The notes: generated by a model from the letters alone, not told the origin. Shown: positions 1 to 10,319, numbered from the stretch's first letter. The stretch: DNA of 41,192 nt from Bradyrhizobium acaciae (GCF_020889785.1 NZ_JACMYK010000062.1:1-41192), one strand, 5' to 3'. Made by a program: numbers and translations.

Positions 1-1
1 G

Positions 2-388
2 GACGTGTTCATGCCGGAGCGGCTGACGCGGGTGCCGCTGGCCTCCAGCGAGATCGCCGGCGTGCTCAATCTGCGCGGCCGCATCGTTACCGTGGTCGAC
101 ATGCGCGCCCGGCTCGGGCTGCCGAGGGCCGACGACGGCAAGCTGCCGATGGCGGTCGGCGTCGACCAGCGCGGCGAATCCTATGGCCTCCTGATCGACC
201 AGATCGGCGAGGTGTTGCGGCTGCCCGATGATGGCCGCGAGGACAATCCGGTCAACCTCGATCCCCGCATGGCGAAGCTCGCCGGCGGTGTCCACCGCCT
301 CGACGGCCAGCTGATGGTCGTCCTCGATATCGATCGTGTGCTCGAACTGGTGCCCAAAACAGATTCAAGGACAGCTGCTGCAGCGTAA
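2..388 (+). CDS. cheW: Chemotaxis coupling protein CheW (5' end outside window)
   Basis: CheW is an SH3-like adaptor that links chemoreceptors to the CheA kinase at the inner membrane. The frame is open to the left edge, so the N-terminal part is missing; about 128 residues remain of a usual 150-170. Family hallmarks are visible: VFMPERLTRVPLASSEIAG, then GVLNLRGRIVTVVDMR (the receptor/CheA contact strand) and YGLLIDQIGEVLRL. The GTG at 5 and ATG at 11 are internal codons, not starts. The gene is followed after 43 bases by cheY and then cheR on the same strand, the usual order of an alphaproteobacterial che operon, and cheA probably lies upstream out of view. Confidence 0.93.
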   Translation, partial: DVFMPERLTRVPLASSEIAGVLNLRGRIVTVVDMRARLGLPRADDGKLPMAVGVDQRGESYGLLIDQIGEVLRLPDDGREDNPVNLDPRMAKLAGGVHRLDGQLMVVLDIDRVLELVPKTDSRTAAAA

Positions 389-417
389 CGTTCCGCCGCG
401 GAGACGGCGGATTCTAC

Positions 418-424
418 AAGGAGG
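418..424 (+). promoter_or_regulatory. Strong ribosome binding site of cheY
   Basis: AAGGAGG ends seven bases before the ATG at 432. It decides the start of cheY: an in-frame ATG further upstream at 336 lies inside cheW and has no such site. Confidence 0.8.
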
Positions 425-431
425 CCAACAC

Positions 432-821
432 ATGAAGACATGTCTTGTCGTCGACGATTCCGGTGTGGTGCGAAAGATCGCGCGCCGCATCCTCGAAGGA
501 ATGGAATTCACCGTCATCGAGGCCGAGGACGGCGCGGTCGCGCTCGAGGCCTGCAAGCGCGCGCTGCCTGACGCCGTGCTGCTCGACTGGAACATGCCTG
601 TCATGGACGGCTTCGAATTCCTCGTGCAACTCCGCCGCATGCCCGGCGGCGATCAGCCCAAGGTCGTGTTCTGCACCACCGAGAACGGCATCGACCACAT
701 CTCGCGGGCGCTGCACGCCGGTGCCAACGAATACATCATGAAGCCGTTCGACAAGGACATCGTGATCGCGAAATTCCAGGAAGTGGGTCTGCTGGCGCTC
801 GATACGCCGGCCGAAGCCTAA
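432..821 (+). CDS. cheY: Single-domain response regulator CheY
   Basis: A 129-residue stand-alone receiver domain, which when phosphorylated by CheA binds the flagellar switch or acts as a phosphate sink. The acidic pair is D8-D9 (VVDDSG), the phospho-acceptor is D52 (LLDWNMPVMDG), the switch threonines are T82/T83 (FCTTENG) and the conserved lysine is K104 (IMKPFD). All residues needed for phosphorylation are present. The start is set by an AAGGAGG site just upstream. It lies between cheW and cheR. Which CheY paralogue it is cannot be told from the sequence alone. Confidence 0.93.
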   Translation: MKTCLVVDDSGVVRKIARRILEGMEFTVIEAEDGAVALEACKRALPDAVLLDWNMPVMDGFEFLVQLRRMPGGDQPKVVFCTTENGIDHISRALHAGANEYIMKPFDKDIVIAKFQEVGLLALDTPAEA

Positions 822-856
822 TACCCAGTTTCACCCTTTGCCCTTGCGAGGCTCCC

Positions 857-1714
857 GTGACGCCCCCCGACTACGAGTATCTGCGTAAGCTCCTGAAGGA
901 CCATTCCGGTCTCGATCTGTCTGCGGACAAGCAGTATCTGATCGAAAGCCGCCTGCTGCCGCTGGCGCGCAAAAGCGGACTGTCCGGCATCCCCGACCTG
1001 GTCGCCAAGATCAGGGCCGGCTCGTCCACCCACACCGTTCAAGTGGTCGAAGCCATGACCACCAACGAGACCTTCTTCTTCCGCGACAAGGTGCCGTTCG
1101 ATCATTTCCGCGACACCATCATGCCTGAAGTGCTGAAAGCACGCGCTGCGCGCCGCAGCGTCCGGATCTGGTGCGCCGCCGGCTCGACCGGCCAGGAGCC
1201 CTATTCGCTGGCGATGTGCCTGAAGGAGATGGGCGCTGCGCTTGCGGGATGGCGGGTCGAGATCATCGCGACCGATCTGTCGCAGGAGGTGCTCGAGAAG
1301 TCGAAGGCCGGCATCTACAGCCAGTTCGAGGTGCAGCGCGGGCTGCCGATCCAGATGCTGGTCAAGTACTTCAAGCAGTCGGGCGAGCTCTGGCAGATCA
1401 ATCCCGAGTTGCGCGCGATGGTGCAGCACCGCCAGCTCAATCTGCTGCACGATTTCTCCCAGCTCGGCACCTTCGATGTGGTGTTCTGCCGCAACGTGCT
1501 GATCTATTTCGATCAGGACACCAAGATCAACATCTTCAACCGGCTCGCCCGGTTGATGGAGGCCGACGGCTTCCTGGTGCTGGGCGCCGCCGAAACGGTG
1601 GTTGGCTTGACCGACACGTTCAAACCCATTCCCGAGCGGCGTGGCCTGTACCGGCCGAGCGGCGTGCGGGCAGCGCTCGCCATGCCGAGGCCTGCCATGG
1701 CGGTGGGATATTGA
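857..1714 (+). CDS. cheR: Chemoreceptor glutamate methyltransferase CheR
   Basis: A 285-residue SAM-dependent enzyme that methylates glutamates on chemoreceptors for adaptation. It starts with GTG. An N-terminal helical CheR_N domain (about 1-60) precedes the catalytic domain, which shows MTTNETFFFRD (67-77), the SAM-binding loop IWCAAGSTGQEPYSLAM (104-120), ATDLS (138-142) and the late motif CRNVLIYFD (211-219). The length is normal and no residue of the core looks lost. It follows cheY by 35 bases. The partner methylesterase CheB is not in the visible part of the operon. Confidence 0.95.
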   Translation: MTPPDYEYLRKLLKDHSGLDLSADKQYLIESRLLPLARKSGLSGIPDLVAKIRAGSSTHTVQVVEAMTTNETFFFRDKVPFDHFRDTIMPEVLKARAARRSVRIWCAAGSTGQEPYSLAMCLKEMGAALAGWRVEIIATDLSQEVLEKSKAGIYSQFEVQRGLPIQMLVKYFKQSGELWQINPELRAMVQHRQLNLLHDFSQLGTFDVVFCRNVLIYFDQDTKINIFNRLARLMEADGFLVLGAAETVVGLTDTFKPIPERRGLYRPSGVRAALAMPRPAMAVGY

Positions 1715-1717
1715 GCG

Positions 1718-2035
1718 ATGACCGAGGACGGCAAATCCGTTGAGCGGGTCACCTTCAGCCGGGGCGTCGATGTCTGCATCATGGCCATCGACGGCACCTG
1801 GCGGCGCGACTGCCAGCTCAACGCCATCTCCGACAATGATGCGTCGCTGACCGTCGAAGGTTCCATTCAAGGGCTCAACCTGAAGGAGTTCTTCCTTCTG
1901 CTGTCCTCGACCGGGCTCGCCTATCGCCGGTGCGAACTGGTTCGCGTCAACGGTGCCGACATGGACATCAGCTTCCTCAAGGGCAAGCCGAACAAGCGGC
2001 GATCGGCCGCCGACGAAGAGCGGGCCAGGGCCTGA
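1718..2035 (+). CDS. Degenerate PilZ-like domain protein
   Basis: A 105-residue protein starting three bases after the cheR stop, so it is almost certainly co-transcribed and probably co-translated with it. The layout of short beta strands, with CQLNAISDNDASL in the middle and YRRCELVRVNGADMDISFL near the end, resembles PilZ domains, which bind cyclic di-GMP. The two ligand motifs are poor: there is no RxxxR at the N-terminus (only VTFSRGVDV), and the D/N-x-S-x-x-G motif reads A-I-S-D-N-D. If it is PilZ-derived it probably binds no nucleotide and could act through protein contacts in motility. The tail is basic and charged. Confidence 0.6.
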   Translation: MTEDGKSVERVTFSRGVDVCIMAIDGTWRRDCQLNAISDNDASLTVEGSIQGLNLKEFFLLLSSTGLAYRRCELVRVNGADMDISFLKGKPNKRRSAADEERARA

Positions 2036-2179
2036 CGTCGGGAAGGCCTGATCCGGGCCGGGCGGGCATGGCCTGCCGCTCATCCGAATTTGGAACGGAT
2101 CGTCGCCTGATGGGTTGGGGCGGTCGTCGGGACAATTCGGGGTGATTGTGCCGAACCGGGGGTTTGCCGGTCTGCCGGA
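2036..2179. other. Intergenic, convergent, nothing recognised
   Basis: This GC-rich spacer lies between the PilZ-like gene and the convergent small gene at 2180. No clear terminator hairpin or repeat family was seen. Confidence 0.4.
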
Positions 2180-2488
2180 TCAATTCAGCAGACGCGCCGG
2201 TGCCTCTGAGTCGCGCAGCCGGCCGAGCGCCATGCCAAGGCCGGTATCGCAGGTTTTCAGGGCCGTGGACGCTGAGACATAGCGCGGGGTAACGTCGTCA
2301 AGGACGAAGATGTTGGCGGCGGCGTCCTGCTCGGCCAGCAATGCTTCGCGCGCAATCGCCGCTTCGATCAGCCGCAGGCTCGCCTGGACATGGCCAATCA
2401 GCGCGACCAGGTCCGTCACGATCAGATTGTAGGGATCGTTGCCCTCGTCCAAACACGCCGCAATGCCGTCCGCCGCTGCATTTTCCAT
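2180..2488 (-). CDS. Small hypothetical protein
   Basis: A 102-residue protein that I do not recognise. It has no signal peptide or membrane segment. The middle (about 20-60) is predicted to be helical (NLIVTDLVALIGHVQASLRLIEAAIAREALL), followed by FVLDDVTPRYVSASTALKTCDTGLG and a short basic end. A GGAG site lies eight bases before the ATG. It is divergent from the FixJ-type regulator at 2642, with a palindrome between them, so the two may be controlled together. A helical, histidine-containing body might suggest a phosphotransfer-like protein, but no HPt signature is visible. Confidence 0.6.
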   Translation of the reverse strand: MENAAADGIAACLDEGNDPYNLIVTDLVALIGHVQASLRLIEAAIAREALLAEQDAAANIFVLDDVTPRYVSASTALKTCDTGLGMALGRLRDSEAPARLLN

Positions 2489-2551
2489 GCATGTTTCTCC
2501 ACTGCCCCCACTTTTAGGGACCGCGGTGCTACTTGTGCGTTAAGCGGACGT

Positions 2552-2567
2552 CCCGTACAAATACGGG
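2552..2567. promoter_or_regulatory. Palindrome, candidate operator for the FixJ-type regulator
   Basis: CCCGTA and TACGGG flank a four-base spacer (CAAA), a perfect 6-bp inverted repeat. It lies 63 bases before the small gene at 2488 (minus strand) and 74 bases before the ATG at 2642, in a divergent promoter region. NarL/FixJ-type regulators commonly bind short inverted repeats of this size. The assignment to the neighbouring regulator is inferred. Confidence 0.45.
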
Positions 2568-2641
2568 TCCATTGATCGAGATGGTCGAGTTACTTCTTGT
2601 GCAGTCTGGGCAGCACGCTTCACCACTGATGGACGAGACAT

Positions 2642-3274
2642 ATGGTTGAGAATGGCGCTCCTCGCGGGGAAATCTTCGTAGTCGATGACGACCCCGCCGT
2701 TCGCGAGACGCTCTCCGTGGTCCTGTCGACCGCCGGCTACAAGGTGATCTGCTTTGCGGACGGCGCCGCGCTGCTCGCGGTGGCGCGCAGCAGGACGCCG
2801 GCCTGCATCCTGCTCGACGTGCATATTCCCGGCAAATCCGGCCTCGATATCCTCAAAGAGCTGCACGGCGAGGATTATCCGGCGCCGATCTTCATGATCT
2901 CCGGTCAAGGCGATATCACGATGGCGGTCAGCGCCATCAAGAACGGCGCGCTCGACTTCATCGAGAAGCCCTTCCGCGGCAACGAGATCGTCAGCCGCCT
3001 CAATGAGGCGATCGACGCTTACACAAGGCGTCAGGCCGAGACGTCGGCCTCGCGCATTGCCTCGCTGCACTTTCCGGGCCGCGAGCCGCTCACCCGCCGC
3101 GAGCGCGAGGTGCTCGAGCAATTCACGGGCGGCGCCTCCAACAAGGAGGCCGGGCGCCACCTCGGGATCAGCCCGCGTACCATCGAGGATCACCGCGCCA
3201 ACATCATGAAGAAGCTCGGCGCGCGCAACGCCGCCGACCTGGTGCGCATCGTGATGACGGCGCAGCAGAAGTAA
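2642..3274 (+). CDS. FixJ/NarL-family two-component response regulator
   Basis: A 210-residue DNA-binding response regulator. The receiver domain (about 10-125) has D15-D16-D17, phospho-acceptor D59 (LLDVHIPG), S87 (MISGQG) and K109 (IEKPF). A LuxR-type helix-turn-helix follows (about 148-205: LTRREREVLEQFTGG, NKEAGRHLGISPRTIEDHRANIMKKLGA). This FixJ-like arrangement has a receiver of the type that pairs with PAS-containing kinases. No histidine kinase is adjacent, so it is an orphan in this window. The start has a weak ribosome site (GGACGAG). A perfect palindrome sits 74 bases upstream and may be its own operator. The target genes are unknown. Confidence 0.92.
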   Translation: MVENGAPRGEIFVVDDDPAVRETLSVVLSTAGYKVICFADGAALLAVARSRTPACILLDVHIPGKSGLDILKELHGEDYPAPIFMISGQGDITMAVSAIKNGALDFIEKPFRGNEIVSRLNEAIDAYTRRQAETSASRIASLHFPGREPLTRREREVLEQFTGGASNKEAGRHLGISPRTIEDHRANIMKKLGARNAADLVRIVMTAQQK

Positions 3275-3446
3275 GCCCAAGCCGGTTTTGCCCTGATTTT
3301 CACATCGCTGAGTTTGTGCAGCGCACGTTCGGCGAACGGCACGTCTGCGCCTGACGCGGGACGACACGTCCGGAAATCCTGTATATGCGTGGCGCAGGGC
3401 CTACGCGCGCCGTGACCGCGCGCGAGCAAAGTCGAGACACATCGCG
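3275..3446. promoter_or_regulatory. Spacer before the dehydratase gene, probable promoter region
   Basis: These 172 bases separate two co-directional genes. A TATATG stretch near 3381-3386 could be a -10 element, but no convincing -35 was found. No repeat family is present. Confidence 0.25.
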
Positions 3447-5186
<1,740 letters not shown>

Positions 5187-5317
5187 CCGTCGTTCCGGGG
5201 CATCGCGCAGCGATGAACCCGGAACCCATTGCACCACAGCGCCTGCGGCCCGATGGTTCCGGGTTCGCGCTGCGCGCGCCCTCAGGTGCGCAATTGCGCA
5301 CCGGGGAATGACGAACG
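5187..5317. repeat. Intergenic palindromic repeat, family A
   Basis: The spacer between the dehydratase and the RraA-like gene begins CGTCGTTCCGGGG and ends GGGGAATGACGAACG, which are near inverted copies. Inside are further complementary pieces (GAACCCGGAA and TTCCGGGTTC, and a GCGCAATTGCGC palindrome). The layout is typical of the mosaic palindromic repeats in Bradyrhizobiaceae spacers. It would fold into a long hairpin in the mRNA between the two genes. Confidence 0.7.
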
Positions 5318-5324
5318 GAGCACC

Positions 5325-6044
5325 ATGTCAAAACTCAGCGACGCCACCCGCAACAAGCTGAAATCCGTCTCCACTGCCACCGTCGCGACCGCGTTGTTCA
5401 AGCGTGGCTTGCGTATCCAGATGATCCAGGATGTTCATCCCCTGAGCCCGGATCAGCCGACCATGGTCGGCGAAGCCTTCACGCTGCGCTACATGCCGGC
5501 GCGCGAGGACCTCAATACGATCGAGGTGTTCCGCGATCGTGCGCATCCGCAGCGCAAGGCGATCGAGGATTGCCCCGTGGGCGCCGTACTGGTCATGGAC
5601 AGCCGCAAGGATGCGCGCGCGGCGTCGGCCGGCGCGATCCTGGTGACGCGGCTGATGAAGCGCGGCTGTGCCGGCGTCGTCACCGACGGCGGCTTCCGCG
5701 ATTCGGCCGAGATCGCGCGGCTCGGCTTCCCGGCCTTTCACCATCGCCCGAGCGCGCCGACCAATCTGACGCTGCATCAGGCGATCGAGATCAATGTGCC
5801 GATCGGTTGCGGCGATGCGCCGGTGTTTCCCGGCGACGTGATCCTCGGCGACAGCGACGGCGTCATCGTGATCCCGGCGCATCTTGCCGACGAGATCGCG
5901 GGCGAGACCTTCGAGATGACCGCGTTCGAGGATTTCGTCACTGAGCAGGTCCAGAACGGTCGTGGCATCTTCGGCCTCTATCCCGCGACCGACGAGCAGA
6001 CGCTGAAGGATTTCGCGGCCTGGCGGAAGGCGAAGGGAAGGTAG
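5325..6044 (+). CDS. RraA / HMG-aldolase family protein
   Basis: A 239-residue member of the RraA-like fold, which includes E. coli RraA (an RNase E inhibitor) and the metal-dependent class II pyruvate aldolases (4-hydroxy-4-methyl-2-oxoglutarate aldolase). The active-site region GCAGVVTDGGFRDSAEIARLGFP carries R125, D126 and E129, the arginine, metal-binding aspartate and acidic residue needed for aldolase chemistry, so an enzymatic role is more likely than RNase regulation. It probably forms trimers or hexamers in the cytoplasm. Start chosen at 5325 because MSKLSDATRNKL matches the family start and CGGAG precedes it; the upstream extension runs into the repeat. It follows the dehydratase and may cleave its keto-deoxy product. 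Confidence 0.85.
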   Translation: MSKLSDATRNKLKSVSTATVATALFKRGLRIQMIQDVHPLSPDQPTMVGEAFTLRYMPAREDLNTIEVFRDRAHPQRKAIEDCPVGAVLVMDSRKDARAASAGAILVTRLMKRGCAGVVTDGGFRDSAEIARLGFPAFHHRPSAPTNLTLHQAIEINVPIGCGDAPVFPGDVILGDSDGVIVIPAHLADEIAGETFEMTAFEDFVTEQVQNGRGIFGLYPATDEQTLKDFAAWRKAKGR

Positions 6045-6098
6045 CGGCGATCACGCACGCCGCTGTCGTCCTTGCTTAGCGATCACCACACACTCCGC

Positions 6099-6240
6099 CG
6101 TCGTCCCGGCGAAGGCCGGGACCCATAGCCACAGGGAGCAGTTTGGCGAAGACCGGCCGTTGCATTGCGCGCCGTGGTACCGCGACTTCCTCGCTCGATA
6201 GATCACGCGGTATGGGTCCTGGCTTTCGCCAGGACGACGA
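6099..6240. repeat. Palindromic repeat, family B copy 1 (convergent spacer)
   Basis: The left arm is GTCGTCCCGGCGAAGGCCGG plus GACCCAT and the right arm is ATGGGTCCTGG, CTTTCGCC, AGGACGACGA. Each arm is itself a hairpin (CCCGGC/GCCGGG and TCCTGGC/GCCAGGA with a four-base loop) and the arms also pair with each other. It fills the gap between the convergent rraA-like and oligopeptidase genes. Two more copies of this family lie at 18900 and 35063, also between convergent genes. Confidence 0.8.
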
Positions 6241-6258
6241 TGGGGAGGCGTGTGTATC

Positions 6259-8367
6259 CTACACCTCCGCCTTGTCCGCCATCCCGACCGCCCACAGCGC
6301 GAACGCGTAGACGATCGCGACCTCGTCGAGGCGGTTGAAGCGGCCGGAGGCGCCGCCGTGACCGGCGCCCATGTTGGTGCGCAGCAGCACCGGGCCGCCG
6401 CCGCGCATGGTGGCGCGCAGCCGCGCGATCCATTTCGCCGGCTCCCAATAGGTCACGCGCGGGTCGGTGAGCCCGCCCATTGCGAGGATCGCCGGATAAT
6501 CCTTTGCTGCGACATTGTCGTAGGGCGAATAGGACAGGATGGTGCGGAAATCCTTCTCGCTCTCGATCGGGTTGCCCCATTCCGGCCATTCCGGCGGCGT
6601 CAGCGGCAGCGTGTCGTCGAGCATGGTGTTGAGCACGTCGACGAACGGCACCTCGGCGACGATGCCGGCGAACAGCTCGCCGGCACGGTTGGCGACCGCG
6701 CCCATCAGCATGCCGCCGGCCGAGCCGCCATGGCCGACGATGCGTTTCTCACCGGTGTATTTCGCCTCGATCAAGGCGCGGCCGGCGGCGGCGAAATCGT
6801 CGAACGTGTTGATCTTCTTCTCGCGCTTGCCGTCGAGATACCAGCCCCAGCCCTTGTCGGCGCCGCCGCGGATATGCGCGATCGCATAGACGAAGCCGCG
6901 GTCGACCAGCGACAGCCGGTTCGCCGCAAACGACGCCGGCATCGCCATGCCGTAGGAGCCGTAGCCGTAGAGCAGCAAGGGCGCCTTGCCGTCACGGGCA
7001 AAGTCCTTGCGATGCAGGATCGAGACCGGCACCTGCGCGCCGTCATGCGACGTCGCCATGATGCGCGTGGTGACGTAGTCCGCCGGGTCGTGGCCGGACG
7101 GAATCTCCTGCCGCTTTCGCAACACGCGCGTTCGCGTCGCCATGTCGTAGTCATAGACTTCGGACGGCGTCGTCATCGACGAATAAGCGAAACGCAGATT
7201 GGTGGTGTCGAACTCGTAGCCGCCCATGGTGTCGAGCGAATAGGCGGCCTCGTCGAAGGCGATCGCGTGTTCCTCGCCGCTCGTGAGATCGCGGATGATG
7301 ATCGCCGGCAGCGCGTTGGCGCGCTCCAGCCGCACCATGTGGCCGGCATAGAGCTCGACGTCGAGCACGTAGACGCCCTCCCGATACGGAATCAGGTCGC
7401 GCCAGTTGGCGCGCTCGGGCGCAGCGAGTGGCGCGGTGACGACCTTGAAGTCGATGGCATCGTCGGCATTGGTCAGGATGAACAGCTCGTCGCCGCGGTC
7501 GGCGATCGAATATTGCACGCCTTCCTCGCGCGCCGCGACGAGGCGCGGCGGCGCGTCGGGATTGCTGAGATCAATCAGCCGCTGCTCTGATGTCTCGTGA
7601 TCGCCGCCCGCAATCACGCAGAAGCGGCCGCTCGCGCTCTCGTGCAGATGGGTGAACCAGCCGGAATCCTGTTCCTCATAGATCAGGATGTCATCGGCCT
7701 GTTTGGTGCCGAGCTTGTGCCGCCACACCTGCATCGGGCGATGATTGTCGTCGAGCTTGACGTAGAAGAAGCTCCTGGAATCCGCGGCCCAGACCACGCC
7801 GCCGTCGGTCTCCTCGACGAGATCGTCGAGATCGCCCCCGGTGGCCCAATCGCGCACGCGGATCGAGAAATATTCGGAGCCCTTGGTGTCGGCGCTCCAG
7901 GCATGCAGGCGATGGTCGTTGGAATGCCGGCTGCCGCCGAACTTGAAATATTCATGGTCCTTCGCCAATGCGTCGCCGTCGAGCACGACGTGCGCGTCGC
8001 CGCCGTCGCGCGGCATGCGGCAGTACAATTCGTGCTGGCCGCCCTCGCGGAATTTTCTGAAATAGGCGAACGGGCCGTCCGGCGAGGGGACACTGGAATC
8101 GTCCTCCTTGATACGCCCGCGCATCTCCTTGACGAGGCGCTTCTGCAAGCCGTCGGTATGGCCGAGCAGGCTCTCGGTGTAGCCGTTCTCAGCCTCGAGA
8201 TAGCTCCGGATGTCGGGGTCGAGGATCGATGGATCGCGCAGCACCTCCTGCCATTTCGGATCCTTGATCCAGGCATAATCGTCGGTCACCGTGATGCCGT
8301 GGGTGGTGAAGGAATGCGGCCGGCGCGGCGCGACAGGGGGCGATGTTGTGGTGGCGGATTTGGTCAC
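6259..8367 (-). CDS. ptrB: Oligopeptidase B (S9 family serine peptidase)
   Basis: A 702-residue cytoplasmic serine peptidase that cleaves short peptides after basic residues. A seven-bladed propeller domain (about 80-425) follows a short N-terminal arm; the C-terminal alpha/beta-hydrolase domain contains the triad S549 (GHGGSAGGMLMG), D635 (GGLTDPRV) and H670 (GAGHGG). The spacings between them match E. coli oligopeptidase B closely. The PEWPEWGNP segment is typical of this subfamily. The start is GTG at 8367 with GAGGA six bases upstream; no in-frame ATG fits. No signal peptide is present. The gene stands alone, flanked by repeats on both sides. Confidence 0.93.
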   Translation of the reverse strand: MTKSATTTSPPVAPRRPHSFTTHGITVTDDYAWIKDPKWQEVLRDPSILDPDIRSYLEAENGYTESLLGHTDGLQKRLVKEMRGRIKEDDSSVPSPDGPFAYFRKFREGGQHELYCRMPRDGGDAHVVLDGDALAKDHEYFKFGGSRHSNDHRLHAWSADTKGSEYFSIRVRDWATGGDLDDLVEETDGGVVWAADSRSFFYVKLDDNHRPMQVWRHKLGTKQADDILIYEEQDSGWFTHLHESASGRFCVIAGGDHETSEQRLIDLSNPDAPPRLVAAREEGVQYSIADRGDELFILTNADDAIDFKVVTAPLAAPERANWRDLIPYREGVYVLDVELYAGHMVRLERANALPAIIIRDLTSGEEHAIAFDEAAYSLDTMGGYEFDTTNLRFAYSSMTTPSEVYDYDMATRTRVLRKRQEIPSGHDPADYVTTRIMATSHDGAQVPVSILHRKDFARDGKAPLLLYGYGSYGMAMPASFAANRLSLVDRGFVYAIAHIRGGADKGWGWYLDGKREKKINTFDDFAAAGRALIEAKYTGEKRIVGHGGSAGGMLMGAVANRAGELFAGIVAEVPFVDVLNTMLDDTLPLTPPEWPEWGNPIESEKDFRTILSYSPYDNVAAKDYPAILAMGGLTDPRVTYWEPAKWIARLRATMRGGGPVLLRTNMGAGHGGASGRFNRLDEVAIVYAFALWAVGMADKAEV

Positions 8368-8446
8368 ACGATCCTCATGGTGCGGGGTTCCGCCTTATAT
8401 CGGGATGAATGTGGCGATTGCCAGATGGTCAAGCTCGGCCGTTTTC

Positions 8447-8571
8447 CCGTCATTGCGAGGAGCGAAGCGACGAAGCAATCCATTCTATCCCCGCGGGGAG
8501 TAATGGATTGCTTCGCGGAGCCTGTCATCCGGCGGCGCTTTGCGCCGACCGGGTGGCTCGCAATGACGGGG
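8447..8571. repeat. Palindromic repeat, family C copy 1
   Basis: It opens CGTCATTGCGAGGAGCGAAG and GAAGCAATCCA, and closes with TGGATTGCTTCGC and CTCGCAATGACGGG, making nested inverted repeats. A second copy lies at 12800 and a remnant at 14166. It sits between the oligopeptidase start and the permease stop, both on the minus strand. Confidence 0.8.
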
Positions 8572-8582
8572 ATGGAGCGGCG

Positions 8583-10295
8583 TCAGCCGTTCCTCAACCG
8601 TGCGCCCGCATTGCCGCCGGACATCGGGATCTGGTTCACTGCCAGCACGACTGCGAAGGTGATCACCAGCATCGCGATGCCAAGCACCGCGATCGCGGCG
8701 AGGTCGCCGCCTTCGTTGAGATCGTAGATCAGGACCGACAGCACTTTCGTTTGCGACGTGAACAGCACGATCGCGGCCGACAGTTCCCGCATCACGCCGA
8801 TGAAGATGAAGCACCAGGTCGCGATCAAGCCGGTGCGCAGCAGCGGCGCGGTGATCTGGCGCAGCGCCTGCAGCCGGGTGGCGCCGAGGATGCGGCTCGC
8901 CTCCTCGAGCTCGGGATGGATGGTCGTGAACGCCGCCTGCAACTGCTGATACGCCGAGGGCAGATTGATGGTGAGGAACGCCAGCAGCAGGATCCACAGC
9001 GTGCCGTAGAGCACGAAGGGCGGCCGCGTGTAGCTGAGGAACAGGCCGACGCCGAGCACGATGCCGGGCACCGCGACCGGGGCAGTAGCGAGGAAGCCGA
9101 GCACGCGGTGGCCCGCGATCACCTTGCGCGTCGTGACATAGGCGATGACCAGCGCGAGGATGGTGCCGATCGTCGCGGTCGCGGTACCCAAAATTACGGT
9201 GTTCTTCAGCGCGAGCTGCGTCGACGACAGCTCGGTGAACACGAAGACGATGTTGTGCAGCGTCGCCGTCGACGGCGTCACCAGTGTCGTCGCGTTCGGC
9301 GAGAACGCGGCATTGAGCAGCGCGAGATAGGGCAGGAAGACAGGATTGAGCAAGACCAAAAGGCAGAAGCCGAGCGCGGCCCAGCGCCATCCGCGCAACT
9401 CGACCCGGCGCGGCGCGCCATATTTGCCGCCGATCACCGAATAGCCGCGGCGGCCGAGCAGGGCCTTCTGGCCCTGCAACAGCAGGATAGTCAGCACCAG
9501 CAGCGGCACCGCGGCGGCCGCAGCGAGCTCGAGCTTCGGCGGATACTGGAACAGGCTCCAGATCTTGGTCGTCATGGTGTGAAAGCCGGCCGGCAGCGCC
9601 AGGATCGCCGGCGAGCCGAACAGCGTCATCGCCTGCAGGAACGCGATCAGGGCGCCTGCGACCAGCGCAGGCAGTGCGAGCGGGATCGTCACCCGCCGCG
9701 CGGTGGTCCAGGCATTGCCGCCGAGGATCGCGGAGGCGTCTTCCAGCTCGCCCGGCATGGTGTCGAGCGCGTTGGCCACCAGCACGAACACGAATGGAAA
9801 AGTGTAGCAGGAGATCACGAAGATGATCCCGGTCATCGAGTAGATGTTGAACAGCGCATCCGCGTCCTCACCGGCGAACAGCCGGTAGAGCTGGTTCAGC
9901 AGCCCCGAGTTTGGTGCCGCCAGCAACTCCCAGGCGACCGCGCCGAGGAACGGCGGCGTCACGAACGAGGCCGTCACCAGCGCGCGGATGGTCTGCCGGC
10001 CCGGCATGTCGGTGCGCGACACCAGCCAGCTGATCGGCGCTGCGACGATGCAGCAGATCAGCGCCGACGTCGTCGCGATGATCGCGGTGGTCAGCAGCGG
10101 ATCGAGGAAATCGGGATTGCTGAACAGCGTGACGAAGTTTGCAAGCGTCGGATGGCGATTCTTGTCGGTGAAGGCGTACACCGCAAGCCACGACAGCGGC
10201 AGCAGGATCAGGAGGACGAGCACCGCCGCGAACAGCCACAGCACGGGGCGTGTCCAGTCGATGCGGGGGCGGGCGGCGGGGGAGGAGGTTGTCAT
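8583..10295 (-). CDS. ABC transporter permease, two fused inner-membrane domains (FbpB type)
   Basis: A 570-residue inner-membrane protein with about twelve hydrophobic helices in two homologous halves, the arrangement of FbpB/ThiP-type importers. Each half ends in an EAA loop for the ATPase: ELEDASAILGGNAWTTARRVTIPLALPAL in the first and ELEEASRILGATRLQALRQITAPLL in the second. The first helix is about residues 17-42. It is the last gene of the ATPase, binding protein, permease set on the minus strand, but a 200-base repeat separates it from the binding-protein gene, so expression may be uneven. The substrate is not determined by sequence: the class covers ferric iron, thiamine, phosphonates and others. 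Confidence 0.9.
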   Translation of the reverse strand: MTTSSPAARPRIDWTRPVLWLFAAVLVLLILLPLSWLAVYAFTDKNRHPTLANFVTLFSNPDFLDPLLTTAIIATTSALICCIVAAPISWLVSRTDMPGRQTIRALVTASFVTPPFLGAVAWELLAAPNSGLLNQLYRLFAGEDADALFNIYSMTGIIFVISCYTFPFVFVLVANALDTMPGELEDASAILGGNAWTTARRVTIPLALPALVAGALIAFLQAMTLFGSPAILALPAGFHTMTTKIWSLFQYPPKLELAAAAAVPLLVLTILLLQGQKALLGRRGYSVIGGKYGAPRRVELRGWRWAALGFCLLVLLNPVFLPYLALLNAAFSPNATTLVTPSTATLHNIVFVFTELSSTQLALKNTVILGTATATIGTILALVIAYVTTRKVIAGHRVLGFLATAPVAVPGIVLGVGLFLSYTRPPFVLYGTLWILLLAFLTINLPSAYQQLQAAFTTIHPELEEASRILGATRLQALRQITAPLLRTGLIATWCFIFIGVMRELSAAIVLFTSQTKVLSVLIYDLNEGGDLAAIAVLGIAMLVITFAVVLAVNQIPMSGGNAGARLRNG

Positions 10296-10319
10296 GCTAT
10301 CCCCGATTTGCGCGCCATC

